Source: Bacillus_P idriensis_A (GTDB taxonomy: Bacteria > Bacillota > Bacilli > Bacillales > Bacillaceae). From it: a stretch of 64,000 nt of DNA. The first letter of the stretch is position 1; each line of letters opens with the position of its first letter. Shown here piece by piece: positions 7,397-16,128 of this stretch. Location of the stretch: NCBI RefSeq assembly GCF_050483325.1, contig NZ_JBCMYF010000019.1, positions 1 through 64,000 on the forward strand, written 5' to 3'. The position numbers and the translations under genes were made by a program. The notes below the pieces were generated by a model. It worked only from the letters and a program-made list of their open reading frames with translations, was not told where the DNA came from and made no database searches.

Positions 7397-8743
7397 ATGG
7401 GTAAGTATTTTGGAACAGATGGAGTAAGAGGCGTTGCAAATAGTGAATTAACACCTGAATTAGCGTTTAAAATCGGTCGTTTTGGAGGTTACGTTTTAAC
7501 AAAAGATGCGAACCGTCCAAAAGTGTTAATCGGGCGTGATACACGTATTTCAGGTCATATGCTGGAAGGTGCGCTAGTTGCAGGGCTTCTCTCAATCGGT
7601 GCTGAGGTCATGCGTTTAGGCGTTATTTCAACACCCGGCGTTTCATATTTAACAAAAGCGCTTGGAGCACAAGCGGGTGTTATGATTTCAGCCTCACATA
7701 ATCCTGTTCAAGATAACGGAATTAAATTCTTTGGTCCTGACGGTTTTAAATTGTCAGATGAGCAGGAATTTGAAATAGAAGGTTTAATGGATCAGGAAGT
7801 AGATTCACTGCCAAGACCAGTGGGATCTGATTTAGGTCAAGTAAATGATTATTTCGAAGGCGGACAGAAATATCTTCAATTCCTGAAACAAACAGTAGAC
7901 GAAGATTTTACCGGCATCCACGTTGCACTTGATTGTGCACATGGTGCAACATCTTCTCTTGCAACACATTTGTTCGCGGATCTTGATGCCGATGTTTCAA
8001 CTATGGGTACAACTCCAAACGGTTTGAATATTAATGATGGCGTAGGTTCTACACATCCTGAAGCGTTAGCCGGATTTCTAATTGAAAAAGGCGCAGATGT
8101 CGGGCTTGCTTTTGACGGTGACGGAGACCGCCTGATTGCTGTAGATGAAAAAGGTCAAATTGTTGATGGCGATCAAATCATGTTTATTTGTGCTAAATTC
8201 CTAAATGAGCATGGAAGATTGAAGAAAGAAACAGTTGTCTCTACAATCATGAGCAACCTTGGTTTTTATAAGGCAATTGAAGCAAACAACATGAAGAGTT
8301 CTCAAACGGCTGTAGGGGACCGTTATGTTGTGGAAGAAATGAAAAAAGGGGAGTATAACCTTGGCGGCGAACAGTCTGGCCATATTATCTTCCTTGATCA
8401 CAATACAACGGGTGATGGTCTGCTGACAGCTATTCAATTAGTGAATATCATGAAAGTGACTGGAAAACCATTATCTGAGCTTGCAGCTGAGATGAAAAAG
8501 TTCCCTCAATTGCTTATCAATGTGAAGGTTACGGATAAGTATAAAGTGACAGACAACATTAAAGTAAAACAAGTCATTTCAGAAGTAGAAAGTGAAATGA
8601 ATGGCGACGGTCGCATTCTTGTCCGCCCTTCAGGCACAGAGCCGCTTGTACGCGTAATGGCAGAAGCTCCAACAGCAGAATTATGCGAAAAGTATGTTAC
8701 CCGCATCGTCGCTGTTGTAAAAGAAGAAATGGGAATAGAATAA
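7397..8743 (+). CDS. glmM: Phosphoglucosamine mutase
   Basis: Converts glucosamine-6-phosphate to glucosamine-1-phosphate on the way to UDP-N-acetylglucosamine. Of usual length (448 residues), with the active-site phosphoserine Ser100 in ISASHNP, the metal-binding DGDGDR loop near residue 240 and the phosphate-binding RPSGTEP loop near 415. The start MGKYFGTDGVRG is the conserved family N-terminus, preceded by AAAGGAGCG. Known in this family to bind and inhibit CdaA, so its place after cdaR is functionally meaningful. A terminator separates it from glmS. Confidence 0.97.
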   Translation: MGKYFGTDGVRGVANSELTPELAFKIGRFGGYVLTKDANRPKVLIGRDTRISGHMLEGALVAGLLSIGAEVMRLGVISTPGVSYLTKALGAQAGVMISASHNPVQDNGIKFFGPDGFKLSDEQEFEIEGLMDQEVDSLPRPVGSDLGQVNDYFEGGQKYLQFLKQTVDEDFTGIHVALDCAHGATSSLATHLFADLDADVSTMGTTPNGLNINDGVGSTHPEALAGFLIEKGADVGLAFDGDGDRLIAVDEKGQIVDGDQIMFICAKFLNEHGRLKKETVVSTIMSNLGFYKAIEANNMKSSQTAVGDRYVVEEMKKGEYNLGGEQSGHIIFLDHNTTGDGLLTAIQLVNIMKVTGKPLSELAAEMKKFPQLLINVKVTDKYKVTDNIKVKQVISEVESEMNGDGRILVRPSGTEPLVRVMAEAPTAELCEKYVTRIVAVVKEEMGIE

Positions 8744-8751
8744 AGGAAATT

Positions 8752-8781
8752 AAGGTCTGCCAATAAGGCGGGCCTTTTTTT
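8752..8781 (+). terminator. glmM terminator
   Basis: AAGGTCTGCC / GGCGGGCCTT with G-T pairs and a 7-T tail. Confidence 0.85.
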
Positions 8782-9000
8782 GACTAAAATTCACAGTCAT
8801 AAACGCAAGGGGACTAAACGAATACTATAAACATACCTCATTGTTTCTTGTCTTTTTTTTCTGCATCGCAGCGGGGAAGCTGCCTGACTGCACGATGTTT
8901 GGAAGCTGATAAAATAGGGTAACTCAGTCAAGAACAATCTTTTCAAAAAAAACATATACTGAAGAGTGCATCTTTCTGTACACATTTGCAAAGTACTGAA

Positions 9001-9030
9001 TTGACGATTTGAAGGTTGGTATAGTATGAT
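9001..9030 (+). promoter_or_regulatory. Probable SigA promoter of glmS
   Basis: TTGACG (9001-9006), 18-nt spacer, TATGAT (9025-9030). The predicted start lies about 60 nt before the glmS ribozyme cleavage site. The rest of 8782-9000 shows no gene. Confidence 0.6.
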
Positions 9031-9091
9031 TACTTTTGTGTTTTTATTTTAGAATGGAAAGGGGCATTGTGAGGTTGTATTTATTTATGAA

Positions 9092-9245
9092 AAGCGCCTG
9101 AACTAAGCGGAACGAAAAAAGCTTAGTTGACGAGGATGGAGGATTATCGAAAGTTCGGCGGATGCCTCCCGGTTGATGATTACAGCCGTAAGCTCTCTCC
9201 TTAAAACAAAGAGGCAACTTTTTGCACAAAGGGAAGAACGTAATC
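9092..9245 (+). ncRNA. glmS ribozyme (glucosamine-6-phosphate riboswitch)
   Basis: Self-cleaving leader that responds to glucosamine-6-phosphate and lowers GlmS when the product is plentiful. The core AGCGCCTGAACT (9093 onward), GACGAGGATGGAGGATTATC, TTCGGCGGATGCCTCCCGG and closing GATTAC/GTAATC pair (about 9176-9181 with 9240-9245) match the family. Cleavage is expected between A9093 and G9094. Directly upstream of glmS, as in all Bacillus. Confidence 0.95.
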
Positions 9246-9335
9246 AAACTAAAAAATATAGACATGTGTGAGGGGACAGAAGAAAGTCCCCGTGGCTTGA
9301 CCTGTCCCCCGCCTATTTGGGAGGATACTTTAATT

Positions 9336-11138
9336 ATGTGCGGAATCGTAGGATATATTGGACAACAGGATACAAAAGAAATCTTATTGCGTGGACTTGA
9401 AAAGCTTGAATACCGCGGATATGACTCAGCGGGCATTGCCGTTATCAATGAGGACGGAGTGCACGTTTTCAAAGAAAAAGGACGCATTGCCATTCTTCGT
9501 GAAGAAGTGGATGCTAATGTATTGGCTACGGCAGGGATTGGACATACTCGCTGGGCGACTCATGGTGCACCAAGCAAACGCAATTCACATCCACATCAAA
9601 GTGCATCAAGCCGATTCACACTTGTGCACAATGGTGTTATTGAAAACTATTCAAGCCTGAAACGCGAATATCTTCAGGATGTTGCGCTTGTCAGTGATAC
9701 AGATACAGAAGTAGTTGTTCAGGTTATTGAACAATTCGTTAATAAAGGAGCGGGCGTGGAAGAAGCGTTCAGCCAGACTCTTTCCATTTTAAAAGGTTCT
9801 TATGCAATCGCGCTTTTAGACAATCAAAATCCAAATACGATTTTTGTTGCTAAAAATAAAAGCCCATTGCTTGTTGGTCTTGGAGAAGGCTTCAATGTTG
9901 TTGCATCTGATGCAATGGCAATGCTGCAGGTAACAGATCAATATGTAGAGTTAATGGATAAAGAAATCGTCATTGTGAAACGTGAAGATGTTACAATCAA
10001 AAACCTTCAAGGTGAAACAATTGACCGTGCTCCTTATACAGCTGAATTAGATGCCAGTGATATCGAAAAAGGAACATACCCTCACTACATGTTAAAAGAA
10101 GTGGATGAGCAGCCTCTTGTTATGCGCAAAATCATCCAAAAATATCAAAACGATCAAGGCAGCCTGACAATGGACCCGGCGATTGTAGATGCTATCAATG
10201 CTTCAGACCGCCTTTATATTGTAGCGTGCGGAACAAGCTACCATGCAGGCCTTGTCGGCAAGCAGTTCATTGAAAGATGGGCTAAAAAACCAGTAGAAGT
10301 TCACGTTGCAAGTGAGTTCTCATACAACATGCCGATTTTATCAGAAAAGCCGTTATTCATCTTTATCTCACAAAGCGGTGAGACTGCGGACAGCCGTGCC
10401 GTTCTTGTTCAAATTAAAGAGCTTGGCTACCAGTCATTAACCATCACGAACGTACCTGGTTCAACACTTTCACGTGAAGCGAACCACACATTATTGCTGC
10501 ATGCAGGCCCTGAAATTGCTGTTGCTTCAACAAAAGCTTATACAGCACAATTAGGTGTTCTTGCTATTCTTGCAGCTGTAACAGCTGAAGCAAGAGGTGT
10601 TGAGTTAAGCTTTGACCTTGTAAAAGAGCTTGGCATCGTGGCAAATGCAATGGAAGTCCTTTGTGATCAAAAAGACGAAATGGAGTTCATTGCACGCGAA
10701 TACCTTTCAACAACACGCAACTGCTTCTTCATCGGCCGTTCGGTTGACTACTATGTAGGACTTGAAGGTGCGCTTAAACTGAAAGAAATCTCTTACATCC
10801 AGGCAGAAGGATTTGCCGGAGGAGAGCTGAAGCACGGTACAATCGCGCTGATTGAAAACGGCACGCCTGTTATCGCGCTTGCAACACAAGAACACGTAAA
10901 CTTAAGCATCCGCGGAAATGTGAAAGAAGTAGCAGCACGCGGAGCGAACCCATGCATTATCTCGCTTAAAGGTCTAGAAGAAGAAGATGATCGTTTCGTT
11001 CTTCCTGCTATCCATGAGGAACTGACACCACTTGCTTCTGTCATTCCTTTGCAGCTGATTGCTTACTTTGCAGCTCTTCACAGAGGCTGTGACGTTGATA
11101 AGCCGCGTAACCTTGCTAAGAGTGTTACGGTTGAATAA
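9336..11138 (+). CDS. glmS: Glutamine-fructose-6-phosphate aminotransferase
   Basis: Makes glucosamine-6-phosphate from fructose-6-phosphate and glutamine, the committed step of amino-sugar synthesis. An N-terminal glutaminase domain begins MCGIVGYIG with Cys2 as the nucleophile and continues with HTRWATHG, and two SIS sugar-isomerase domains follow (CGTSYHAG, SQSGETADS, STKAYTAQ). The 600 residues equal B. subtilis GlmS, and the C-terminal PRNLAKSVTVE is the family signature. The ATG at 9336 fits the GGGAGGATA site at about 9319. Controlled by the glmS ribozyme in its leader and ended by a strong terminator. Confidence 0.98.
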   Translation: MCGIVGYIGQQDTKEILLRGLEKLEYRGYDSAGIAVINEDGVHVFKEKGRIAILREEVDANVLATAGIGHTRWATHGAPSKRNSHPHQSASSRFTLVHNGVIENYSSLKREYLQDVALVSDTDTEVVVQVIEQFVNKGAGVEEAFSQTLSILKGSYAIALLDNQNPNTIFVAKNKSPLLVGLGEGFNVVASDAMAMLQVTDQYVELMDKEIVIVKREDVTIKNLQGETIDRAPYTAELDASDIEKGTYPHYMLKEVDEQPLVMRKIIQKYQNDQGSLTMDPAIVDAINASDRLYIVACGTSYHAGLVGKQFIERWAKKPVEVHVASEFSYNMPILSEKPLFIFISQSGETADSRAVLVQIKELGYQSLTITNVPGSTLSREANHTLLLHAGPEIAVASTKAYTAQLGVLAILAAVTAEARGVELSFDLVKELGIVANAMEVLCDQKDEMEFIAREYLSTTRNCFFIGRSVDYYVGLEGALKLKEISYIQAEGFAGGELKHGTIALIENGTPVIALATQEHVNLSIRGNVKEVAARGANPCIISLKGLEEEDDRFVLPAIHEELTPLASVIPLQLIAYFAALHRGCDVDKPRNLAKSVTVE

Positions 11139-11144
11139 ATAGGT

Positions 11145-11177
11145 TAAAACCCCTGTTCAGAGATGAACAGGGGTTTT
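11145..11177 (+). terminator. glmS terminator
   Basis: AAACCCCTGTTC / GAACAGGGGTTTTTT with loop AGAGAT, 6 nt after the stop. In the 326 nt up to the next gene I see only a 9-codon reading frame at 11344 behind AAAAGGAGG. Confidence 0.93.
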
Positions 11178-11464
11178 TTGTAAGCTTCCTAAGAGCGGAA
11201 GAATTGATTATGCAGGAGGATAGATGCCAATTTTGCAAAGTAAAAACACCCGACTTAGGATTCATGTAAAATTAAGGAAAATGTAATAGAATCAATGTGT
11301 GGGTAATGCCATAAATCAATGATGAAAAGGAGGCCGTCACGCCATGATTATCAAATGGATCAAACAAAGATAATTCAAGGTGCAGGCCAAAACTCCGTTC
11401 CAGAGTTTATTGATCTGCGCCTCACAAAGCGCAATGGGAAAATAAAATTAACGGAGGACGAAAC

Positions 11465-12307
11465 ATGAACGAACAATTGCTGCAAATAAACCAAGTGGAA
11501 ATTAATACGGAAAGCTTTGGCAATCCCGGTGACCCTGCCGTCCTTTTGATTATGGGGGCTATGTCCTCAATGGACTGGTGGGATGAGGAGTTCTGTCAGC
11601 GTCTTGCTGAAGAGGGAAGGTTCGTCATTCGGTACGATCATCGCGATCTTGGAAGATCAACGGTTTACGAACCGGGAACATCTCATTATACGATAACAGA
11701 CCTTACAGATGACGCCATTGGCATCCTGGATGCGTACTCAATTGATAAGGCTCATATCATTGGGATGTCTCTGGGAGGAATGATCGGCCAAATTATGGCT
11801 GTAAAGAATCCGGATCGTGTACGGACGCTTACGATCATTGCATCAAGTGTATTTGGAACAGTACAAGCGGAACTTCCGCAGATGGATCAGCGCATTTTGG
11901 AGTATCATTCAAAAAGTGCTTCAATCGATTGGTCAAACAGGGAATCATCCATCTCTTATCTCGCAGAAGGATGGAAGGTGCTCTCTGGTGCTAAGGCTTT
12001 TGAAAAAGAAAGAATGTATCTGCTGGCAGAAAGAGAGTACAGCCGCGCGAAACAAATACAAAGCCGGTTCAATTATGTTCTGCTTGGCGGCGGTGAGGAT
12101 TACTTGGATCGTATGGGAGAGATTGACGTACCTGCTGTTATCATTCATGGAACAGATGACCCTGCCCTGCCGTTTGAACATGGCCTGGCTCTTGCAAAAG
12201 CCATTCCACAGGCAGAATTTGTGAAGCTTGAAGGAACAGGGCATGAAATTCATACGGAAGACTGGAGCAAGATCATTGAATCAGTCATAAAGGTCAGTTC
12301 CAACTAA
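11465..12307 (+). CDS. Alpha/beta hydrolase
   Basis: Cytoplasmic alpha/beta-hydrolase-fold enzyme of unknown substrate. Visible elements are the strand-turn GDPAVLLIMGAM near residue 25, the nucleophile elbow GMSLGG (Ser near 99), a DDPALPFEHG acid region near 230 and the catalytic His in GTGHEIHTED near 260. The 280 residues fit the family. The ATG follows ACGGAGGACGAAAC at good distance. It resembles the DhbF/RsbQ-like and pimeloyl-esterase-like hydrolases broadly; no specific substrate can be assigned. It stands alone between the glmS terminator and guaC on the other strand. Confidence 0.8.
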   Translation: MNEQLLQINQVEINTESFGNPGDPAVLLIMGAMSSMDWWDEEFCQRLAEEGRFVIRYDHRDLGRSTVYEPGTSHYTITDLTDDAIGILDAYSIDKAHIIGMSLGGMIGQIMAVKNPDRVRTLTIIASSVFGTVQAELPQMDQRILEYHSKSASIDWSNRESSISYLAEGWKVLSGAKAFEKERMYLLAEREYSRAKQIQSRFNYVLLGGGEDYLDRMGEIDVPAVIIHGTDDPALPFEHGLALAKAIPQAEFVKLEGTGHEIHTEDWSKIIESVIKVSSN

Positions 12308-12314
12308 TAAAAGA

Positions 12315-12413
12315 ATGGGAAAGAAGCAGCCGCAGTTGAAAGATGACAGCTTTTTCAACCTGTTTTTTAATGAGGAATCTCAAGAAAAACCTGTAACTGA
12401 GATACTAGGCTAA
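12315..12413 (+). CDS. Possible small protein (32 aa)
   Basis: Open frame ATG to TAA starting 7 nt after the hydrolase stop and ending before the shared terminator. The product is hydrophilic with one FFNLFF patch, beginning MGKKQPQLK and ending TEILG. The ribosome site is weak (AAAAGA only). It could be translated by coupling to the hydrolase, or may be chance. I do not recognise a family. Confidence 0.3.
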   Translation: MGKKQPQLKDDSFFNLFFNEESQEKPVTEILG

Positions 12414-12418
12414 CGATA

Positions 12419-12450
12419 AAAGGAGCAAGGCCACAAAGCCTTGCTCCTCT
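12419..12450. terminator. Bidirectional terminator between hydrolase and guaC
   Basis: GGAGCAAGGC / GCCTTGCTCC with loop CACAAA, TCTTCTTATT on the plus side and TTTTATCG on the minus side. Serves both convergent genes. Confidence 0.85.
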
Positions 12451-12455
12451 TCTTA

Positions 12456-13439
12456 TTAATAAACCTTATCCCCATTGAAAATCGAGTTCTTAACTACCAC
12501 ATAATCAACCGTGCGAATCGCATCAAGCTTATTGCCGCCTGCATAAGAGATGGATGATTGCAGATCCTGCTCCATTTCAGTCAGCGTATCTTTTAAAGCG
12601 CCTTTATGCTCCACGTACATTTTTTTGCCTTCTACGTTTTTCTTTTCGCCTTTTTGAAACTCGGAAGCTGAACCAAAGTATTCTTTGTAAAGTTTTCCGT
12701 CCATTTCAATTGTTTCGCCAGGAGATTCCTCGTGGCCCGCGAACAGAGAACCGATCATTACCATTGATGCTCCGAATCGAACAGACTTTGCAATATCCCC
12801 ATGAGTGCGGATGCCGCCGTCAGCAATGATTGGTTTCGTCGCAGCTTTTGCACACCAGCGAAGTGCAGCTAATTGCCATCCGCCTGTACCAAAGCCGGTT
12901 TTAATTTTCGTGATGCATACTTTACCAGGTCCAATGCCTACTTTTGTTGCATCTGCGCCGGCATGCTCAAGTTCTCTTACCGCTTCTGGAGTGCCTACGT
13001 TTCCAGCGATGACGAAGCTCTCAGGAAGATGCTTCTTGATGTGCTTGATCATTTCAATAACCGCATTTGAGTGGCCGTGGGCAATGTCGATCGTAATATA
13101 GTCTGGCACTAGGTTTTCAGCAGCTAATTCCTCAATAAAGCCATATTCTTCTTCTTTTACCCCAACACTGATCGAAGCGATTAATCCGCGTGATTTCATT
13201 TCTTGAATAAATGAGCTTCTTTTCTCCGGCTGGAAGCGGTGCATGATATAGAAATAACCATTTTCCGCTAAGTTCACGGCAATTCTTTCATCTATAATCG
13301 TCTGCATATTGGCAGGTACAACTGGCAGCTTGAAAGTATGATTGCCTAAAGCGATCGTTGTGTCACACTCTGAACGGCTGTTTACTACACATTTTGCAGG
13401 TATTAACTGAATATCTTCATAATCAAATACATTTTCCAT
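12456..13439 (-). CDS. guaC: GMP reductase
   Basis: NADPH-dependent deamination of GMP to IMP, recycling guanine nucleotides. IMPDH/GMPR TIM-barrel of 327 residues, the usual length of the Bacillus enzyme. The catalytic Cys175 sits in GIGPGKVCITK, followed by the phosphate loop region IIADGGIRTHGD near 205 and the flap after 270. The start MENVFDYEDIQLIP is the family N-terminus, with AGGGGTG upstream. The upstream region carries a pair of inverted PurR-like boxes. It is monocistronic and convergent with the hydrolase. Confidence 0.96.
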   Translation of the reverse strand: MENVFDYEDIQLIPAKCVVNSRSECDTTIALGNHTFKLPVVPANMQTIIDERIAVNLAENGYFYIMHRFQPEKRSSFIQEMKSRGLIASISVGVKEEEYGFIEELAAENLVPDYITIDIAHGHSNAVIEMIKHIKKHLPESFVIAGNVGTPEAVRELEHAGADATKVGIGPGKVCITKIKTGFGTGGWQLAALRWCAKAATKPIIADGGIRTHGDIAKSVRFGASMVMIGSLFAGHEESPGETIEMDGKLYKEYFGSASEFQKGEKKNVEGKKMYVEHKGALKDTLTEMEQDLQSSISYAGGNKLDAIRTVDYVVVKNSIFNGDKVY

Positions 13440-13453
13440 GTAAAATACACCCC

Positions 13454-13498
13454 TAAATACGAATGTTATTGTTAAATACTAATTTAATTGTTCGTCCA
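13454..13498 (-). promoter_or_regulatory. Probable PurR box pair before guaC
   Basis: AAATACGAATGTT at the left and, inverted, AAATGGACGAACAATT at the right, with CGAA and TTCG cores 27 nt apart. This matches the two-box inverted arrangement bound by PurR in Bacillus, which controls guaC in B. subtilis. Matches are approximate. Confidence 0.5.
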
Positions 13499-13695
13499 TT
13501 TGGTACTTTACATCATTTGTATATGAATGTCAAAGATTTTTGCAGAAAAAAAACGAAGAATAGTGATTATCTTTCCCAGTTTAAGAAAGCCTTTTCAATA
13601 ATCGGACAGGTCTATAGTGATGAAAAAGTCAAACGCTTTTTTTCGGTAAATACTACCGCTATTCTTCTAATCTAGTATTCGTATAAAATAAAACT

Positions 13696-14316
13696 ATGAA
13701 AACATTAAAATCTTTTTCCGTTATGTTGTTGGTTGTCGCAATAGCCTTTGGATTCAGCAGTCAAGCAAGTGCTGCAAGTACATACACCGTTAAAAGCGGT
13801 GACACGATGTGGAAAATTGCATCGAAATATCAAGTTGGCGTTCCTGAATTGATTAAAGCCAATCCAAATGTTAAGAATGCTAATATGATCTATCCTGGCC
13901 AATCTCTTAACATCCCTTCTGGAAGCGCTTATCAAAGCATGGAAAGCGAAGTTGTTACGCTTGTCAATAAAGAGCGTGCAAAATATGGCTTAAAGCCGCT
14001 TGCCGCTAACTGGGAAGTTGCCCGTGTTGCAAGATATAAGTCAGAAGATATGCGTGACAAAAACTACTTCAGTCACACATCGCCTACATACGGTTCACCA
14101 TTTGATATGATGAAGAGCTTCGGCATTCAGTACAGCTCTGCCGGAGAAAATATCGCAGCGGGCCAAACAACTGCACAAAGTGTTGTGACAGCCTGGATGA
14201 ACAGTGAAGGTCACCGCAAGAACATTCTATCATCTAATTTCAAAGAAATTGGAGTAGGCTACGCTAAAGGCGGTTCTTACGGCCATTACTGGACGCAAAT
14301 GTTTATCAGCAAATAA
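13696..14316 (+). CDS. Secreted LysM-CAP domain protein
   Basis: Exported cell-wall protein. A signal peptide (about residues 1-26, ending SQASAAS) is followed by one LysM peptidoglycan-binding domain (YTVKSGDTMWKIASKY...IYPGQSLNIP, about 30-74) and a C-terminal CAP/SCP domain (about 82-206) with the HTSPTYGSPFDMM, GENIAAG and HRKNILSSNFKEIGVGYA blocks. It resembles B. subtilis YkwD-type proteins. The biochemical role of bacterial CAP domains is not settled. The ATG has no visible ribosome site, and TATAAAAT ends 6 nt before it, so the message could be leaderless. Confidence 0.85.
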   Translation: MKTLKSFSVMLLVVAIAFGFSSQASAASTYTVKSGDTMWKIASKYQVGVPELIKANPNVKNANMIYPGQSLNIPSGSAYQSMESEVVTLVNKERAKYGLKPLAANWEVARVARYKSEDMRDKNYFSHTSPTYGSPFDMMKSFGIQYSSAGENIAAGQTTAQSVVTAWMNSEGHRKNILSSNFKEIGVGYAKGGSYGHYWTQMFISK

Positions 14317-14332
14317 GATGAAGGAGAATCAG

Positions 14333-14360
14333 GGACAATCCGGACTGGATTGTCCTTTTT
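14333..14360 (+). terminator. LysM-CAP gene terminator
   Basis: GGACAATCC / GGATTGTCC with loop GGACT and a 5-T tail. Confidence 0.88.
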
Positions 14361-14438
14361 GCTGTCTTTGAATAGGGATCTGAGTATAATTTTGGGCTGT
14401 TTTGGTGATCAAAAGTGAGCGTCGATATCGAATTTGGA

Positions 14439-14690
14439 GTTTGCAGCATCAAGAAGGCTCACCGGCTGCAGGGAAGTGCGACAAAATAGAGTTTGCAGCA
14501 TCAAGAAGGCTCACCGGCTGCAGAGAAGTGCGACAAAATAGAGTTTGCAGCATCAAGAAGGCTCACCCACTGCAGGGAAGTGCGACAAAATAGAGTTTGC
14601 AGCATCAAGAAGGCTCACCGGCTGCAGGGAAGTGCGACAAAATAGTGTTTGCAGCACCAAAAGACCCTTCCGCTGCAAAGAAGTTGAGTG
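14439..14690. repeat. Tandem array B, exact 52-bp period, 5 units
   Basis: GTTTGCAGCA starts at 14439, 14491, 14543, 14595 and 14647, exactly 52 bp apart. Each unit has inverted TGCAGC ... GCTGCA arms separated by about 17 nt, then GGGAAGTGCGACAAAATAG. The first four units are nearly identical and the fifth is diverged. It lies between a terminator and the next gene. 14691-14830 shows no gene. Confidence 0.92.
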
Positions 14691-14859
14691 AACGATTAGA
14701 TTTCATGAATCAAAGAAGTCCAATTAGTCCTCAAAATCAGTAAAAGATCGATTTTATGGAATCAACCGCCAGTCCTATTTTCATTTTTCAAAAAAAGCCT
14801 CTATAATAAGTTTAGATAGTGTTTCTATCTGAGTGCATAGAGAGAAAAGGAGGACACTC

Positions 14860-16008
14860 ATGAAACCGGTAAATCCCAGGGTCGGGACGTTTAAAAGGTT
14901 TATCCTTAATAATAGATTTGTTCTGTTTCTTCTGATCTTGCTTTTGATTGGATTGAACATTCTAGTCTTTATGAAAGTATCTTTTATTTTCACGCCGATT
15001 GAAGTATTAATTAAAACCATTCTGCTGCCGATTATTCTTGCGGCCATTGTTTATTATCTATTAAATCCGGTTGTCGATTTTTTTGAAAGAAGAGGCATTA
15101 GGAGAATCTATACAATCCTGGTCCTATTTCTTGTGATTATTGGGCTGCTGACTATTATGATAGTGTCAGTTATCCCGTTTCTTAAGGAACAGGTAATGAG
15201 TCTGATTAAAAGCTTTCCTCAATATACAAGTGATGTTGAACAGCTGGTCAGAGATGTTGTTGGAAGTGATTTTGTCAATCAGGCGCAGAGAACACTGAAC
15301 ATCAATGTTGCAGATTTATCCAAGCAAATTTCTGATCAGGCCTCAACCATTATAGATAATATGTTTGCCGGCATCGGGAATATTGTTGGAATTGTAAAAG
15401 ATTTTATTCTTGCGATTGTTACGTTGCCATTCATTTTGTTTTATCTGTTAAAAGACGGCAAAAAGCTCGGACCTTATGTTCTTAAGTTCATGCCGGTTAC
15501 ATTCCGGAGCTCAACATATAAGGTCATGCATGAAATGAATAATCAAATCAGTTCGTATATTAGAGGACAGATTATTGTGAGTTTTTGCATTGGTGCACTG
15601 ATGTACATAGGGTTTCTAATTATTGGCATGGAGTATGCCTCGCTTCTTGCGCTAATCGCAGCATTTACTAGCGTTGTGCCATACTTAGGGCCTGCGATTG
15701 CGATTACACCTGCCTTCATCATTGCACTTGTTACATCACCGTTTATGGTGCTCAAATTGATTATTGTGTGGACAATTGTCCAATTAGTAGAAGGTAAGTT
15801 TATTTCTCCTCAAATCATGGGACGTAATCTGCATATTCACCCGATTACCATCATTTTCGTGATTCTGACTGCAGGAAATTTATTCGGAGTCGTCGGCATT
15901 ATTCTTGCCGTGCCAGGTTATGCGGTATTAAAAGTGATTGTGACTCATCTGTTCGAATGGATGAAGATCCGCAGCAATATGTATGAACAAAGAGATCAAA
16001 ATAGCTGA
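14860..16008 (+). CDS. AI-2E family membrane protein
   Basis: Polytopic membrane protein of the AI-2E (UPF0118) family, about 382 residues. Helices are visible near residues 20-40, 55-75, 80-105, 150-170 (after an amphipathic soluble stretch) and several from 210 to 360, with the family block IRGQIIVSFCIGALMYIGF and the GxxxGAxxA-type PYLGPAIAITPAFI. Family members include the AI-2 exporter TqsA and Na+/H+ antiporter-like proteins; the substrate here is unknown. The closest B. subtilis relatives I recall are YubA and YdbI. The ATG at 14860 is set by AAAAGGAGGAC; an upstream in-frame ATG at 14833 lacks a site. Confidence 0.8.
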   Translation: MKPVNPRVGTFKRFILNNRFVLFLLILLLIGLNILVFMKVSFIFTPIEVLIKTILLPIILAAIVYYLLNPVVDFFERRGIRRIYTILVLFLVIIGLLTIMIVSVIPFLKEQVMSLIKSFPQYTSDVEQLVRDVVGSDFVNQAQRTLNINVADLSKQISDQASTIIDNMFAGIGNIVGIVKDFILAIVTLPFILFYLLKDGKKLGPYVLKFMPVTFRSSTYKVMHEMNNQISSYIRGQIIVSFCIGALMYIGFLIIGMEYASLLALIAAFTSVVPYLGPAIAITPAFIIALVTSPFMVLKLIIVWTIVQLVEGKFISPQIMGRNLHIHPITIIFVILTAGNLFGVVGIILAVPGYAVLKVIVTHLFEWMKIRSNMYEQRDQNS

Positions 16009-16015
16009 TGGACAG

Positions 16016-16047
16016 GCATTTCTTCATGATGAAGGAATGCTTTTTTT
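16016..16047 (+). terminator. Terminator after AI-2E protein
   Basis: GCATTTCTTCA / TGAAGGAATGC followed by TTTTTTT. Confidence 0.88.
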
Positions 16048-16128
16048 AGTTAATAAACATATTTAAGATGAAAACAGGGTAAATAAAAGGGAGCAAGAAA
16101 AGTTTACACATGAAAGGGAGTATGAACC

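Noticed and set aside
9044..9493. Minus-strand frame across the glmS ribozyme
   Set aside because: It lies over the ribozyme and the glmS start; it is a shadow frame.
13463..13675. 70-codon plus-strand frame before the LysM-CAP gene
   Set aside because: It overlaps the PurR boxes and promoter of guaC, and has no ribosome site or recognisable protein pattern.
14402..14593. 63-codon frame inside array B
   Set aside because: Same reason: a frame through tandem repeats with no ribosome site.
16050..16128. SigB promoter before ohr
   Set aside because: GGGTAA resembles a SigB -10, but no GTTT-type -35 lies at the right distance.
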